This document shows, piece after piece, positions 1-10,815 of a stretch of 64,000 nt of DNA. Origin of the DNA: Cladopsammia gracilis (taxonomy: Eukaryota > Cnidaria > Anthozoa > Scleractinia > Dendrophylliidae); assembly GCA_022457155.1 (NCBI GenBank), contig JAJGOT010000114.1:761001-825000 (forward strand). The letters are read 5' to 3'. Under the pieces are notes generated by a model. It had not been told where the DNA came from. It saw only the letters and a program-made list of their open reading frames with translations, and did no database searches. Numbering within the stretch: position 1 is the stretch's first letter; every line of letters begins with the position of its first letter. The position numbers were made by a program, and so were the translations under genes.

Positions 1-220
1 CCACATTTATTTGCGGTCTGTCCCCTTTGAATGCAAAAGCAATAGACCACAAATTTCTATGATGTTGGAATAACACTCGAAAAGCTTGTAAACCATTCTC
101 CTAAGGCTCGTGACTAACAATCTCTTCTTGTGATGTTTCAACATCCCGCGTGGTTTATTGAGCCGATAAACCGTGGAAATAGTAATAGTAATAGAAATGT
201 GTGGTCTATTGCTTAAGTAC

Positions 221-628
221 AAGGTGGTTCTAATTTTAAATCTGAAGATGAAATCCTAAAGTGTGACCATTTAAATGAAAGCTACTTAGCAGTACTTTCC
301 TGTGGTACTGTTTATTATGCTGTACAAGGTGCCGGATCTAACTTTAAGTCTGAAGATGAAATCCTTAAGTGTAACCATTTAAATGAAAGCTACTGAGCAG
401 TACTTTCCTGTGGTACTGTTTATTATGCTGTACAAGGTGGTTCTAACTTTTGAGTCTGTGGATGAAATCCTAAAGTGTGACCATTCAAATGAAAGCTACT
501 GAGCAGTACTATCCTGTGGTACTGTTTATTATGCTGTACAAGGTGGTTCTAACTTTTGAGTCTGTGGATGAAATCCTAAAGTGTGACCATTTAAATGAAA
601 GCTACTTAGCAGTACTATCCTGTGGTAT
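221..628. repeat. Minisatellite, period about 106 bp, about 3.9 copies
   Basis: Units begin near 221, 326, 434 and 540, each starting AAGGTGG or a close variant and containing GATGAAATCCTAAAGTG and AGCAGTACT. Units differ by substitutions and small indels (105-108 bp). The unit core is related to the 88-bp repeats in the TIR element at 1562-1960 and to the copy at 4747-4962, so all three belong to one repeat family. The array lies just downstream of gene A. I see no gene in 1-640. Confidence 0.8.
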
Positions 629-711
629 GGTATGTTCTTAAGTATTTTTCCAGATTAATTTGCATTCGGTTCGTCCTTGGAGCTCGGGTGAAAGGGTTTA
701 ATTTGTTTCAG

Positions 712-717
712 TTTATT
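712..717 (-). promoter_or_regulatory. Polyadenylation signal AATAAA of DRAM-like gene A
   Basis: Canonical AATAAA on the minus strand two bases after the TGA stop (719-721) of gene A. Gene B has the same hexamer in nearly the same position relative to its stop, which supports real use and suggests an inherited, very short 3' UTR. Confidence 0.5.
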
Positions 718-718
718 A

Positions 719-1156
719 TCAGTCACTGTCCGTAGTATTATCATCAACACCTGATACAGGTATAGTAGAATATTTAAGGGCGTCGCTGTCCTGCCCACTA
801 CACCTTGGTATACATTGGATATTCAGTGAAAGCTTCTGAAATTCTTTAAAGAACGACAAACCAAACAGACCAAAACACCACGCAGCTAACCATTCAGCCA
901 AGTTTCCCACGACTGACACTGACGATTCAAGCTTAATGGAATTATGGTATGTCAGCCCTCCACAGGTCAAGAATAGCAGTGTACTTAGTGTAAGACCACT
1001 TGAAATGACCAGGCGACCGATGAAGATAGGTTTGCTGTTGCTGTTGAATTTGGTCAGCTGATAGGTGACGAAGGTCTGGGCCCAACAATACGCAGCACCG
1101 CTGGTAAACAGGAGCACGGCTCCGAGCACGTGGACAATGTCAACTGCATTGTCAGC
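719..1156 (-). CDS. DRAM-like gene A, exon 2 (C-terminal half)
   Basis: This is the last coding exon of a DRAM/Frag1/Sfk1-family membrane protein (DRAM2-like). It encodes residues 126-270 of a predicted 270-residue protein. On the minus strand a pyrimidine-rich acceptor ending in TTTCAG lies just before 1156. The frame opens with ADNAVDIVHVLGAV, which continues exon 1 without a phase change. Three hydrophobic segments (about residues 133-157, 170-190 and 207-228) are followed by the family-typical FFKEFQKLS (residues 227-235) and a short acidic tail. DRAM proteins are six-pass endolysosomal proteins that promote autophagy; this role is known for the family and inferred here. The TGA stop is followed after two bases by AATAAA (712-717), so the 3' UTR may be very short. 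Seen: frame, splice acceptor, membrane segments. Which DRAM paralog it is remains uncertain. Confidence 0.8.
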   Translation of the reverse strand, partial: ADNAVDIVHVLGAVLLFTSGAAYCWAQTFVTYQLTKFNSNSKPIFIGRLVISSGLTLSTLLFLTCGGLTYHNSIKLESSVSVVGNLAEWLAAWCFGLFGLSFFKEFQKLSLNIQCIPRCSGQDSDALKYSTIPVSGVDDNTTDSD

Positions 1157-1561
1157 CTGAAAAATAATAAGAAATGTTTATTAAATGCTCTTCCGTGAAC
1201 TGATTTCAAATTAATTTGAGATAATTTTGCAATATATCATATAAACTTGTATTGAGTAATTAAACAGAAATATAACCTTACAGCAAAGAAAAGATAAAGG
1301 CAACGAGAACAAAATTTATATTTTATTTCATTTTGTTCCCGTTATCTGTGTCTTTTCTCTGCCATAAGGGTTAGACTGCTGCGTCATTTTCATTCAGTTC
1401 AAGTTTTTTTCTACTGATTTAGATATTTGTCATATCCGGCGCCTGCCATTGGTTTGTAGTCATGGTTATTATTGTACAGTGTAGCCAAAAGTTCAAGATT
1501 CAGGCTCGTCTTGCGTTTACTTATTAAAGAGCTCCGGAACCGCTCAGAAACGCGGGCGAAA

Positions 1562-1960
1562 TTAATCCTTTCACTCACGACCAGAGTCAATCATGGAGTC
1601 TTGTAGTGCGGTTTTAACCGAGTAGACCTCGGGAGTAGACGGAATCCTATGGTGTGACCATTCAAATGAAACCTCTTTGGCAGTACTTTTGCATGGTACC
1701 ATTTGTTCTAACTTTTGAGTCTGTTGATGAAATCCTATGGTGTGACCATTCAAATGAAACCTCTTCAGCAGTACTTTTGCATGGTACCATTTGTCTAACT
1801 TTTGAGTCTGTTGATGAAATCCTATGGTGTGACCATTCAAATGACACCTCTTTGGCAGTACGTTTGCATGAGACCATTAGTTTTTCTATAGTTTACAATA
1901 TGAAATTTTGGGTTTTTCTTGAACTTTGATTTGTGGCATCTTTGGGAGTTAAAGCGTTAA
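1562..1960. mobile_element. Non-autonomous TIR element with internal 88-bp minisatellite (copy 1)
   Basis: Left end TTAATCCTTTCACTC (from 1562) and right end GGGAGTTAAAGCGTTAA (to 1960) form imperfect terminal inverted repeats. Inside are about 2.7 tandem units of 87-88 bp (about 1641-1870) containing CCTATGGTGTGACCATTC. It lies in the intron of DRAM-like gene A. It encodes no transposase, and the short open frames on both strands are by-products of the repeat. The superfamily is not assigned. Confidence 0.6.
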
Positions 1961-2789
1961 TTTTGAAATGGAACAATCTTGCGTGGGAGGTCTTTCTCTT
2001 GCATATATCTGCTTTCGAGTTTAGATAAAACTCTAGATAAAAACATCCGGGCAGGCTATTTTCGATTTCTCGATTAGTTTAACTATTACATGCTGATTTT
2101 ATCGAGGCTTCCTGAAAAGTAAAAAAATAATAGTTCGTCCTTGCACACCGGGTGTTGCCGGCACGCTGTGCCGGTGTATTATGTTTCTTTTACGATTCAA
2201 ACATATGTTAAACATTTGGCTTGCTAAACAAATCAGTCTGAAACTGTGGGGAAGGAAGTTTTGAAAATTATGTCTGGGTTATCAATTTGTTTGGGTTCAG
2301 AATTATGCTAATCTTTGATGATGAGTTATTAATAGATGCGCTTGCCAATGCACGCGATGAGCAATGTGCATAAAAAAATTCACCGGTACAATCGTGTCCT
2401 GAAGACATCAATTATGTCGTTGACATAAATTGCAGCAATTATATAAGTAAGGCTTTGTCGTCTATTTTAATTATTACTTTCCAAAAAAGACATACTTACG
2501 TCAATGTAAACCACAGTTAAACCCAAAATAAAAAATGATAAACACAAAAATGGTCCAGTTAAATGTTTAAAAATGTTCTACTGGTGCACTGAAACTGCAA
2601 ATAAAAGGCCTTTTGTGATGAATGACCAGGATTGAATCATTGAAATGGATTGCAACTTTAAAAAATGGAGCAATTTTGTCAAGTTATTCGACCCTTTGTG
2701 TCTTGCTATAACTGATAATTCGATGACTTCGTTTGAAAATTTCATTTTGACACGTAGGAAAATAGGTGAACGTTGATCATCTGTTTCTT
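1961..2789. other. Intron of gene A, no recognised feature
   Basis: AT-rich intronic sequence. I recognise no coding exon, repeat array or clear element here. Confidence 0.5.
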
Positions 2790-3185
2790 TCAATCTAACG
2801 GATGAAGTTAGATGAAGCCGGTGGAGAGGCTAATCGATCTATCAGACAAAAGATCCATAAAGGTAACACAACAAAGACTGCAAAGAGAATCGCTGGTGCT
2901 TGTCATGCACTCGAAAGGGTCAACCAATCATGGTCCGTAAAAAAGCTTTATGCACCGGCCGGAAACAGGTGAAACGTTATAACGAAGATCCTAGATCAAC
3001 CAATGAACTTTATTCATGTGTCAGAAACTTTTTAGCTGTTTCTGGCTTCAATCTAACGGAAGGAAACTGTGGAGAGGCTCGATCTACAAGACAAAAGATC
3101 CGAAAAGGTAATACAACAAAGAGAATTTCTGCTGGTGTTTGTGATGACGCACGCAAAAGGCTCAACCGATCCGAGTTATTAATAG
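2790..3185. repeat. Diverged direct repeat of about 140 bp, two copies
   Basis: The block at about 2790-2950 recurs at about 3049-3185, offset about 258 bp. Both contain CAATCTAACGGA, GGAGAGGCT, AGACAAAAGATCC and ACAACAAAGA in the same order. The second copy lies in a 103-codon open frame (2900-3211), but the first copy is not open in the same way. I therefore read this as a duplicated repeat in the gene A intron, not as exons. Confidence 0.5.
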
Positions 3186-3599
3186 AGCTCAACAGCAGTG
3201 CAATCACTTAGAGCAAAATATAATAGACTTTGTATAAGCAGGGCAAAATCCTCCTTAATATAACCAAGACCCAACCAATGGTTATATCGGTCTCGTTATA
3301 ACAGTTGCTCAGCTCTTATCGGCCACATATATCTGAAGGACGAATTAGATATATAAAAGATGATGTACATTTTCGGTTATTACTTCTTAGTACATGCAAA
3401 AATAAGAATTTTTAAAAATGTTAAATGCATTTGAAAAGTTTTGGGGCGGTTCAACCGTACGTTTCAAATCTGTGTCGACAATAGATCACCATCAGTTTTT
3501 AGTGAAGTGTGTTTCGTAAGACTCGATCAACAAATTATTCACCGCTGAATTTCAGGAAAACCGTGGCCAAGACTCAGCGGAACCCGACATGCCAAGTTC

Positions 3600-3662
3600 A
3601 CCAAAGGCTTTTAAAATCAATCGATCGATCAATCAATCAATCAATCAGTCCATCAATCAAAC
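3600..3662. repeat. (AATC)n microsatellite
   Basis: AATC tetranucleotide repeats with a few GATC variants within the gene A intron. It inflates an open frame at 3509-4027 that I do not accept as a gene. A similar AATC run at 34765 abuts a LINE-like 3' end, so this one may be the tail of an old LINE insertion. Confidence 0.6.
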
Positions 3663-4071
3663 TTTTTTTAGCCCTTATATCAAAATTTAAATTCTCTTTT
3701 TTAGTCCTATACATTTCCTATAGAAGTAGTGGGGAGAAATTGTTTGGATATCAAGAGAACTCATCTTGTGTGATCATGTCCTTAATTCTCATTACCTTTT
3801 TGATTGACAAGGAGAAATTTGATGCTAATCACTACATGTTAATGCATTTTTTTGCTGGACTTCCTGAGAACCAAAATAGCATTTTTTTATCCTCTCGAAA
3901 CATCAGGCGTAGTTTTTACAGCTCCGAAAACGTTAGTAAATTCAATTGTATTCCTAAAATATCGAGGGCGATATCTGAGCATCCCCAACAACTGATTTGG
4001 CAGAACAATTTGTTGAGTGCCCGCTAGCGCTGAAGACTGAACGCGAGAGAGTTCAGAAATGCGGAAGAGTC

Positions 4072-4520
4072 TGAATGAATGAAAACTTTATTTAAAACAC
4101 GGTAAAAATATCAGTATACAATAATAGAAAAACAAAATACATAACATGTATAAAATTTTCCATTCACTGGTTTACATATTTGCCGTGTGGGAGTCCGATA
4201 CAGAGAACCATTTATTGATGCCTCTCTTGAAGGTATATCTAGAGATTCTGCAGTGCGAAGTTCCTCTGGAAGACATCGTTCCATAGAGAAGCTCTGCTGT
4301 AACTGAAACTACGCTTCAGGTAGTCAGTTCTTGGTTTCGGTAAATACAATTTTTGTCTTGAGTCGCGAAGATCAAAGGACAAAGCTCTCGGGGTAAACAT
4401 GTTACAAAGATAAACTGGGGCGAGCTTATTGGCATTTATACATTAAATTTGCCTTTTGCTTCGCCCTTCTAACTGATAAGTTATCCCAGCCAAGCGAGTT
4501 GAGAAGATAGCTAGAGTTCG
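4072..4520 (-). pseudogene. LINE (CR1/L2-type) reverse transcriptase C-terminal fragment
   Basis: Translation of the minus strand gives pieces typical of the extreme C-terminus of CR1/L2-like LINE ORF2 proteins: LAPVYLCNMFTPRALSFDLR, then KLYLPKPRTDYLKRSFSYS and ASLWNDV. Stops follow soon after (about 4240). The right part (toward 4520) keeps RRAKGK-like residues in another frame. The 3' end near 4072 carries GAATGAATGA tetramers, as expected for a LINE tail. It is heavily 5'-truncated and lies in the intron of gene A. Confidence 0.65.
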
Positions 4521-4746
4521 TATCATAACTTGATTTTAGTTAGTCTAGTTGAAAGTAGAAGGCACAGACAGGATGTAGCATTCACCTGCACAAGAACACG
4601 AAAAGAGTGCTCTCTCTGGAATGGAAGCAACCATTCTACATTCTTAAAAAATCATTAGATGATGCTTAACATTTAAAATGCTGTAAAAGGCCGAGAGAGT
4701 TACAGAACTGTTATCGCAAGCATGTTAAGGGATGCGCCATGGCAGC

Positions 4747-4962
4747 TTAACCCTTTAACTCCCAAGAATGCCAAAAATCAAAATTCAAGGAAAACCCCAA
4801 ATTGCATTTTGTAAAATATTGAAAAACAAATGGTCTCGTGCAAAAGTACTGCCAAAGAGGTTTCATTTGAATGGTTACACCATAGGATTTCGTCCACAGA
4901 CTCAAAAGTTAGAACCACACTACATGTCTCTATAATTGACTCTGGGAATCTTCTGGGATTAA
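4747..4962. mobile_element. Non-autonomous TIR element (copy 2 of the 1562-1960 family)
   Basis: Inverted relative to copy 1. It starts TTAACCCTTTAACTCCC (4747) and ends with TTGACTCTGGGAATC and GGATTAA. Inside is a single repeat unit (CAAAAGTACTGCCAAAGAGG) where copy 1 has almost three. This shows that the number of internal units varies between copies. Confidence 0.55.
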
Positions 4963-5938
4963 AACTGGGTGAGTACGTATCAGGCATATTTCTTATTCAA
5001 ACACTATCTAGTTACTGAAGCATAACGACGTAAACATATCAGAAGAGGAAAGCCTATGGCAAGATTTCCGTATAAGCCGGATAAGGAAACAATTTTTCAG
5101 ACAACAAACCGTATCTAGGAAACGGGAGAAGAGAAATTTCCGCGGAGACGAAATGAAACTGATATAATAAACAATTCCCGTAGCTTGACCTTTTTTAATG
5201 TTCTTAGTCCATGAATCCTAATTATGTCCTGCAAACAATACTCGTTTTCCTCGTTACTGACTCAAGACCAAAATCAGCCGTCAATGGGCAAGGAACAAGA
5301 TCACGACCAAACGTATATTTTTCAACTTTCACGAAAATGTGAATGGTTTTCAGTGAAGCAAGCATTCATTAATTTAACCAAATTGAAAAGAACTTGAATA
5401 TTCATACAAAAATAATTACCAATTTTTGTCAAAAATAGAATCGTGAAATGTTGTTCAAAAGTTTTAGTGAAATTCAATATGACTACATTCATTAAATTTC
5501 GGTTGTTTCTTCGGGCTGCCATCTCGTACGCGTACGGAAACCAACCCAATAAAAGGATTGTAAAGCTTGTTCTCGCGCGTCATGTCTAACAGATAAAACA
5601 AATAACAATTTTATCAATCAAGACCAAACGATGCATAAATTTGATGCTGAAAGCAAAAAATTATTGATTTCTTGAAGGCTTTCTGCGGTGGAAACAAAAT
5701 TGAAGAAATATGATTAGATAGATCAACCATACTCACTATATAAATTTTACTTTTCGCGACTTGTTCCCGCGTTTTATAAACCGCATAAATTTTATGCTAT
5801 ACTTATTTTATGGATAAATTTACCACCAACTGATTTCGAGATCCTTAAAACCATGAAAACAGCTCAGATTTTTTTAAAAGGTCTTTCATTTAGTGAAGTG
5901 AATCGATAAATTAATGAAACAAACCTCATAAAGCTTAC
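4963..5938. other. Intron of gene A, no recognised feature
   Basis: AT-rich intronic sequence up to the gene A donor site at 5938-5937. No repeat or exon is recognised. Confidence 0.5.
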
Positions 5939-6313
5939 CTCTAGAGACCTAAAATTCGCTACCATCGAAGCACCTAACGCACTTCCAACGCCGAAAACAA
6001 TGCTCAGTGAGTTGACTTGGGATAACTGCGATGATTCCCCACCATCCACCTGTCTATTTATCATCCTAACTTGGAAATAGCGAATGGCCATCATTACCAA
6101 GGTTAGAAGCGCTGTCGTATTGAACAACTGGGCAAAAATCGCTCCTTCGGGATTCTTCGAAGTTGTGTCACTGATAGCGGGAACAAAGGGCGAAACATGT
6201 CCGGTTGAGCGAGCAATAGTATACGACAAAATCAGAGAAATTGTGGCTATGAAGACCCACACAATCACCCAACACCCAAGGCCAGGTTTACAACATGTCC
6301 CTTTCTCGTCCAT
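5939..6313 (-). CDS. DRAM-like gene A, exon 1 (N-terminal half)
   Basis: First coding exon of the DRAM-like gene, encoding residues 1-125. The start at 6313 is the first methionine in frame (MDEKGTCC) and precedes a strong first membrane segment (about residues 14-35). It is followed by FVPAISDT and PE (residues 43-56), which match the conserved FxPxISDTG...PE luminal signature of DRAM proteins. Further membrane segments lie at about 60-80 and 103-120. The exon ends in VANFRSLE at a consensus donor (GAG|GTAAGC, GT at 5938-5937), phase 0. Joined to 1156-719 it gives 270 residues, near the family's usual 240-270. The intron of about 4.8 kb is filled with repeats. A non-coding 5' exon further upstream cannot be excluded. 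Confidence 0.8.
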
Positions 6314-7499
6314 ATCTCCCGATCAGTCCGTAAACTCCGCTAGTTTACCGATATGTCATGGCGACCGCTCATGGTCGCTGAGGATTCTCAGGTGTAATCG
6401 CAGTGTCTAAGTTCGCATTTCTAAATAAGCTTCGGTTAAGTGAGGCGGTATGCTAATTCTTTTGAAAATCAATCAACGTTGAAAAGCAAGCAAATGAAGT
6501 GTCAAATAAGAACGTCTGCGTGGCGTGAACCAATCACTTTGCGACAAAAGTAATTATTTGAAAACACCATATTTCTATAGACTTCACGGCCGGCCGAAAG
6601 AACCTTCATAAATGCATTCATGTCTCTTTACGATAAATTGACAAAACTACCAAAGTTTTGCCTTATCTAAACAAAAGCAAAACGCAAAACACTCGCTGTG
6701 AATGTTTGCTTGTGAATGTTTTTTATTAACGTTGAGTTTCAAAAACATGGGTCAAGGAGGATAATGCTTCAATTACTCCAGCCCAAGGCATCGTGATATG
6801 CATATTTCGGTGTGAATGAAAGGAATACGTATAATCGCCCACACAGTTCCGAAGTGAAACAAACCAAAATGTTGAAAAGCTTTGAAACACAGTGGTGGGA
6901 AACAAGGAAAAAAAAAAACCTAAAATTTGAAACAAAATTCCACATACGATTCTAACTGTTTCTGAAGTCGCCGTTTCTGCCTGGTTGAAAACCTGTTACT
7001 GTTTTTTTTTTTTTTTTTTAAATATAATTTTAAATGAATTTTAGCGAAATACTGTCAATGTACAGTATTGTATACACTTTGCTTTATGCGGGATTCGAAA
7101 CACAGTGATGTTGAAATTGATTCTTTTTAACAGGAAAATAAATAGCAAATTGACTGTCAGAAAAAGAATATAATTTTTTCGGTCAAAAGCATTAGCAAGC
7201 TTGATCAATCAAACCGCCTTTGTTGCCATTTGTTTTGACAGCACCATTCAAAATGTACATTTTGTGGACGTGGACATGCGACAGCACTCAGTGATTGCTC
7301 TCGGCAAAACCACCGTTCAAACAGTCAATACACACCATTTTTCATCACCATGGCTTCATCAACCACAAATTATGTGGTGGGCATGGTTTTTCGAGGGCAC
7401 TCTACATTGAAATAGATAGCAGACAATAATTGCGTTTTGAGATTACTTTATCGAATTTTCTATGATAACAATTTTATTTTCAGACCACGAAATATACTG
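6314..7499. other. Upstream of gene A; promoter side, no defined element
   Basis: This is the 5' flank of DRAM-like gene A and should contain its promoter, but I cannot mark a TATA box or initiator with confidence. A poly(T) tract of about 20 lies near 7000. A 69-codon open frame at 7201-7410 has no recognisable domain. Confidence 0.4.
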
Positions 7500-7845
7500 C
7501 GAATAACCTCTATTCGTTTTTTAACTCGTGAATACACTCATGCGTAGTGAACGAGTTATCGGAAACGGTGACAGATAAGCAAATGAGCACTCACTCACTT
7601 ACTCGCTCGCTCCTTCCATCGGCTCGGGAATTCCTTTTATTTTCTTTTTTCTGAACATTATGAAAGTGATGTACCGTATTTGTTTTTGCGTTTGTCAAAA
7701 ATCCTTACGTTTAATTTTAAAAAAATATTGAACCGTGTCAGTGTTTAAACATAAGCTCACCGCAATGCGTTACGCGTTAGCATTTCTTATTCACGTCGAT
7801 TCGCGGGTTGGCTCTCAGGAGCCTTTGCTTTCAAAAGTAGCTTAT
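7500..7845. repeat. Dispersed repeat, copy lacking the tRNA-like module
   Basis: Segments match 25885-26815 in the same order: a GTGAATAC...GAGTTATCGG head, a CACTCACTCAC-rich stretch and CCTTCCATC. After these come GAACATTATGAAAGTGATG, GTCAAAAATCCTTACG and GCGTTACGCGTTAGC, then TTGGCTCTCAGGAGCC. The tRNA-like module present twice in the 26-kb copy is absent here. Confidence 0.6.
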
Positions 7846-7952
7846 AATGATAAAAAGAAAACATAGATTCACAGAGATGAACGTCGATCGTCGACTAAAA
7901 ATCGACGTACCTGATCTCTCAGTATTTCCTACCTTTCCCGACAAGCCTGCTA

Positions 7953-8260
7953 GGGGTGGCGAGTGGTACCTTCAAAATCGTGGCCCTCGGAAAATTTTGG
8001 TCCGGTCTCGAAATCTCGGCAGTTTTTGTTTTAGTCTCAAAGTCTCGTTTGGCTGGTGCTTTTTCCGTCTCGGAGTCTCGGATACTTTTGTCAAGCATTC
8101 TCATTCTTCATCCTTGTTTGTTGTTTGATTGGTGATTTGGATATTTTTAGCACTGAGTCTCGGGCTCGGATTTTATAACGTAGCTGCGGTCGCGGTCTCG
8201 GATTTTGAAACAAGGGTCTCGGCGTCTCGGCGAGTCTCGGATTTACCATTCATCACCCCT
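7953..8260. mobile_element. TIR element with GAGTCTCGG-type subterminal repeats (copy 1)
   Basis: It is 308 bp and flanked by CCTGCTA direct repeats (7946-7952 and 8261-8267), a 7-bp target duplication. The ends are GGGGTGGCGAGTGGTA and TACCATTCATCACCCCT. The inside is filled with GTCTCGG motifs in both orientations. The same element lies in opposite orientation at 61193-61542. It encodes no protein. Confidence 0.75.
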
Positions 8261-8340
8261 CCTGCTACACTGGTGACTGTTTACTAGTGGTTGTATGGGG
8301 CTGGGACCTGGGGCCTGAGTAGCTCTTGGGGGCGGCAGGG

Positions 8341-9545
8341 GCTGGGAAAAATGGCTTATTTCGGGCGCACTCGTCTATAACAAACGTTGGGTCATAACGT
8401 TTGCATCCCCAAAGCGATGGCTATAAAACTTTGCGAAAAGTTACAACTATTATTTAGTAATAAGATGATGATTTCGATTTAACTGGTAAAAAATCTTTTT
8501 AATGATAAATAAAATCGCACCCAGTGAAAAAGTTTTCCGTTATTCAATAACAAACTAAGTTAGTTTGTGTTGAATCTCTCAGAATCAACTTACATTGACT
8601 TAATACATACCCTTACCAAGTTTCAGCAAAATCATTGGAGCAGATGTGAGAAGCATTAGGCCATCATTCCGTATTCATAACTGAACAAAACTGCTTGTCA
8701 GCTTCGCCTGAGCTCACATGCGGAGTAGCTTATAATCACAAAAACTATTTCTCCAATTGCAAGCCCTTCCTAGCAAAAAACATCGATGCAAAAGTATTGC
8801 AATACCTTGAAACTCATGTGGAAGGAGTTTGACACCAAACGTCTGGATAATTTTCGAAAAATATTGGAAATCACAGCATTGGAGAGCAGGTTTTGGAGCA
8901 TTTTATAATGTTTTCAAAATTAGTGAATACTTCTTAACGGTTCACATATGATTTGCAATCAGCTTAGAATTCAGATTTAGCAGGCATTGGGAAGCAAGGC
9001 TTCTCTCAGAAATTCGGGTTCATAGATTGTTTTGTCAAAGAGCATCAAGTATTTAAATTTTCAAGAGAATTTAAGGGCTAAATTTTGATGACCTAATACT
9101 TCCGTGCACTTCTGCTCCAACGAATTTGCTAAAACTTGGTAAGTCAATGTAAGCTGATTCCAAATAGAACGGCAAAATTTTTCACTGGGTGCGATTTTGT
9201 TCAAGAAGTGGGGCTCACTTAACCCGGCTCGATTATAACTAAAAATATTATCTCCTACATTGTGTAAATGATAGCTGTAACTTTTCGAAACGTTTTATAG
9301 CTATCGCTTTAAGGCTGATGTTTATACACGGGACGATTCGCAACGACGATTTTTAGCGCAACAAGGGTGCGCGGACGATTTTCTTCGCAATGTTTGCTAG
9401 TTTACTCAAATTTTACTCAAGTCGTTTCATGTAACATACCTATCGTTAATTTTTTTGCGCTAAAAATCGTCTTTGCGACATCACCTTTAGGGGCTAAAAA
9501 GGTATGACACAAATTAGACGAGTGTGCCCAAAATAACGGAGTCAC
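8341..9545. mobile_element. Foldback element with long inverted arms and a nested TIR element
   Basis: The left arm (about 8341-8680) and right arm (about 9085-9545) are imperfect inverted repeats. GGGCGCACTCGTCTATAA on the left pairs with TTAGACGAGTGTGCCC on the right, AATCGCACCCAGTGAAAAA with TTTTTCACTGGGTGCGATT, and TTGGAGCAGATGTGAGAAGC with GCACTTCTGCTCCAA. The loop is about 400 bp. The right arm is lengthened by an inserted small TIR element (about 9335-9482). No coding capacity is seen. Confidence 0.65.
9335..9482. mobile_element. Small TIR element nested in the foldback arm
   Basis: The ends GCAACGACGATTTTTAGCGC and GCGCTAAAAATCGTCTTTGC are inverted repeats about 140 bp apart. Pairing of the surrounding foldback arms resumes on either side, so this element inserted later. 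Confidence 0.55.
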
Positions 9546-9589
9546 CTTTAACGGGTTACAATTAAAGACTAGTAATAATCAAGTTAAAG

Positions 9590-10815
9590 TTCAAGTTTAT
9601 TATTCACACTTATTCAATTACAATACAACAATAAGAAAAAAGAAGTAGAGAACAGAGCTAACTATACATTGAATTAAACATAACAAAGGAAAAAATGTGT
9701 AGCAGCCAAAGGAGCCAAGCTTTCGAGTTGGCTACGACCACAGAGCAATTACAAGTTGGTGGAGGTTATACAGAACTTTTATATGAAGCTCTGGCTAAGT
9801 TAATTACATTGAAAAGGAAAAGTATAGTTATAATAACTATTTAAATTAAATAATTAAATAAGTAGAGCTAAATAATAAATTAAAGTTGTTCGACATGCCT
9901 GACTGTCAAGTAGAAAGAGTTTGTATTCTTTTTTAAAACTGTTGAAAGGGAGACACTTAATTTTCATAGGTATTGCTTCTCAGGTCTGTGATGCTGCTAC
10001 GCTAAACCTTGCTAGGCCATAATTAGTTCTGGAAAATGGCCTGTGCAGGTTTTGATTAGCGGCATATCTAGTATTATAATTATGGATAGCCGAAACCGGT
10101 TGAGTTAATTCATGGAGAGCAGGAGGTGTATCCTTTTTTTGATATTGTATTTTATGAACTAGAATGCCAATTTTTAATTTAAAAATATTCTTTAACTTTA
10201 AGGACCCCATGTAAAGTACGTTGTGGGACTTTCCCTTTTGTTTGCAAAGAAGATGCAGTACCCCAGCTCATTAATCCATACGTTAGATACGGATATATGA
10301 GAGTATAGTACAGTTGTTTGAGTATACTCATAGGCACATAATGCCTAAGCTTAAATAAAATTCCAATGTTTTTTGATATTTTGTTGTTAATGTGCTGGAG
10401 CTGAGCATCCCATTTTATATGTTCATCAATAAAGGGTCATAAAGACACCCAAGTATTTGATCTGGGACTTTTGCTCTATATTACAAGCTGTTATTCTGAT
10501 CGTATTTGTTTTCTTCTTAGGTGAAGCAATTATCATGTAATTAGTCTTCTTGAAGTTAATGGACAGCATATTTGCTGCACAAAATTTTAAGACCTTTCCA
10601 AGTTCTTCATTGATAACTGATTGTAATTGTTCTGGGTCTTTTGACGAATAAAACATATTTGTATCATCTGCAAAAATCCTAAAAGTTAATTTCTTCCAAG
10701 ACCCAGGCAAATCGTTAATATATAATAGAAACAGCAGTGGACCTAGTGTAGAGCCTTGAGGTACACCACATGTGATGGTTTTCAGGCTAGATTCTATATT
10801 ACCAATCATAGATTA
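9590..10815 (-). pseudogene. 5'-truncated CR1/L2-type LINE with broken reverse transcriptase
   Basis: On the minus strand, 10809-10426 encodes the RT palm core: CGVPQGSTLGPLLFLLYIND, then RIFADDTNMFY with the catalytic ADD, and IKYLGV. The frame breaks near 10430 and resumes as HIKWDAQLQHINNKISKNIG, ILFKLRHYV, then LYYTLIYPYLTYG. The stretch 10210-9980 gives the C-terminal HNYNTRYAANQN motif. Endonuclease and N-terminal RT parts are absent, so the copy is truncated and dead. The 3' UTR runs to about 9590. LINE RTs copy their own RNA at a nicked target. Confidence 0.8.

Noticed and set aside
1571..1929. Open frames on both strands (MNGHTIGFHQQT..., MTIQMKPLWQYF...)
   Set aside because: They lie in the 88-bp tandem repeats of a TIR element; the peptides are internally repetitive for that reason.
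3509..4027. 172-codon open frame on the plus strand
   Set aside because: It runs through an (AATC)n microsatellite inside the gene A intron, is AT-rich and shows no domain or splice context.
6084..6410. Plus-strand open frame opposite DRAM-like gene A exon 1
   Set aside because: Antisense shadow of a recognised exon; no independent support.
7847..8128. Frame with FSLKVSFGWCFFRLGVSDTF, similar to one at 61335-61538
   Set aside because: The similarity reflects two copies of the same non-coding TIR element (7953-8260 and 61193-61542), not a protein family.
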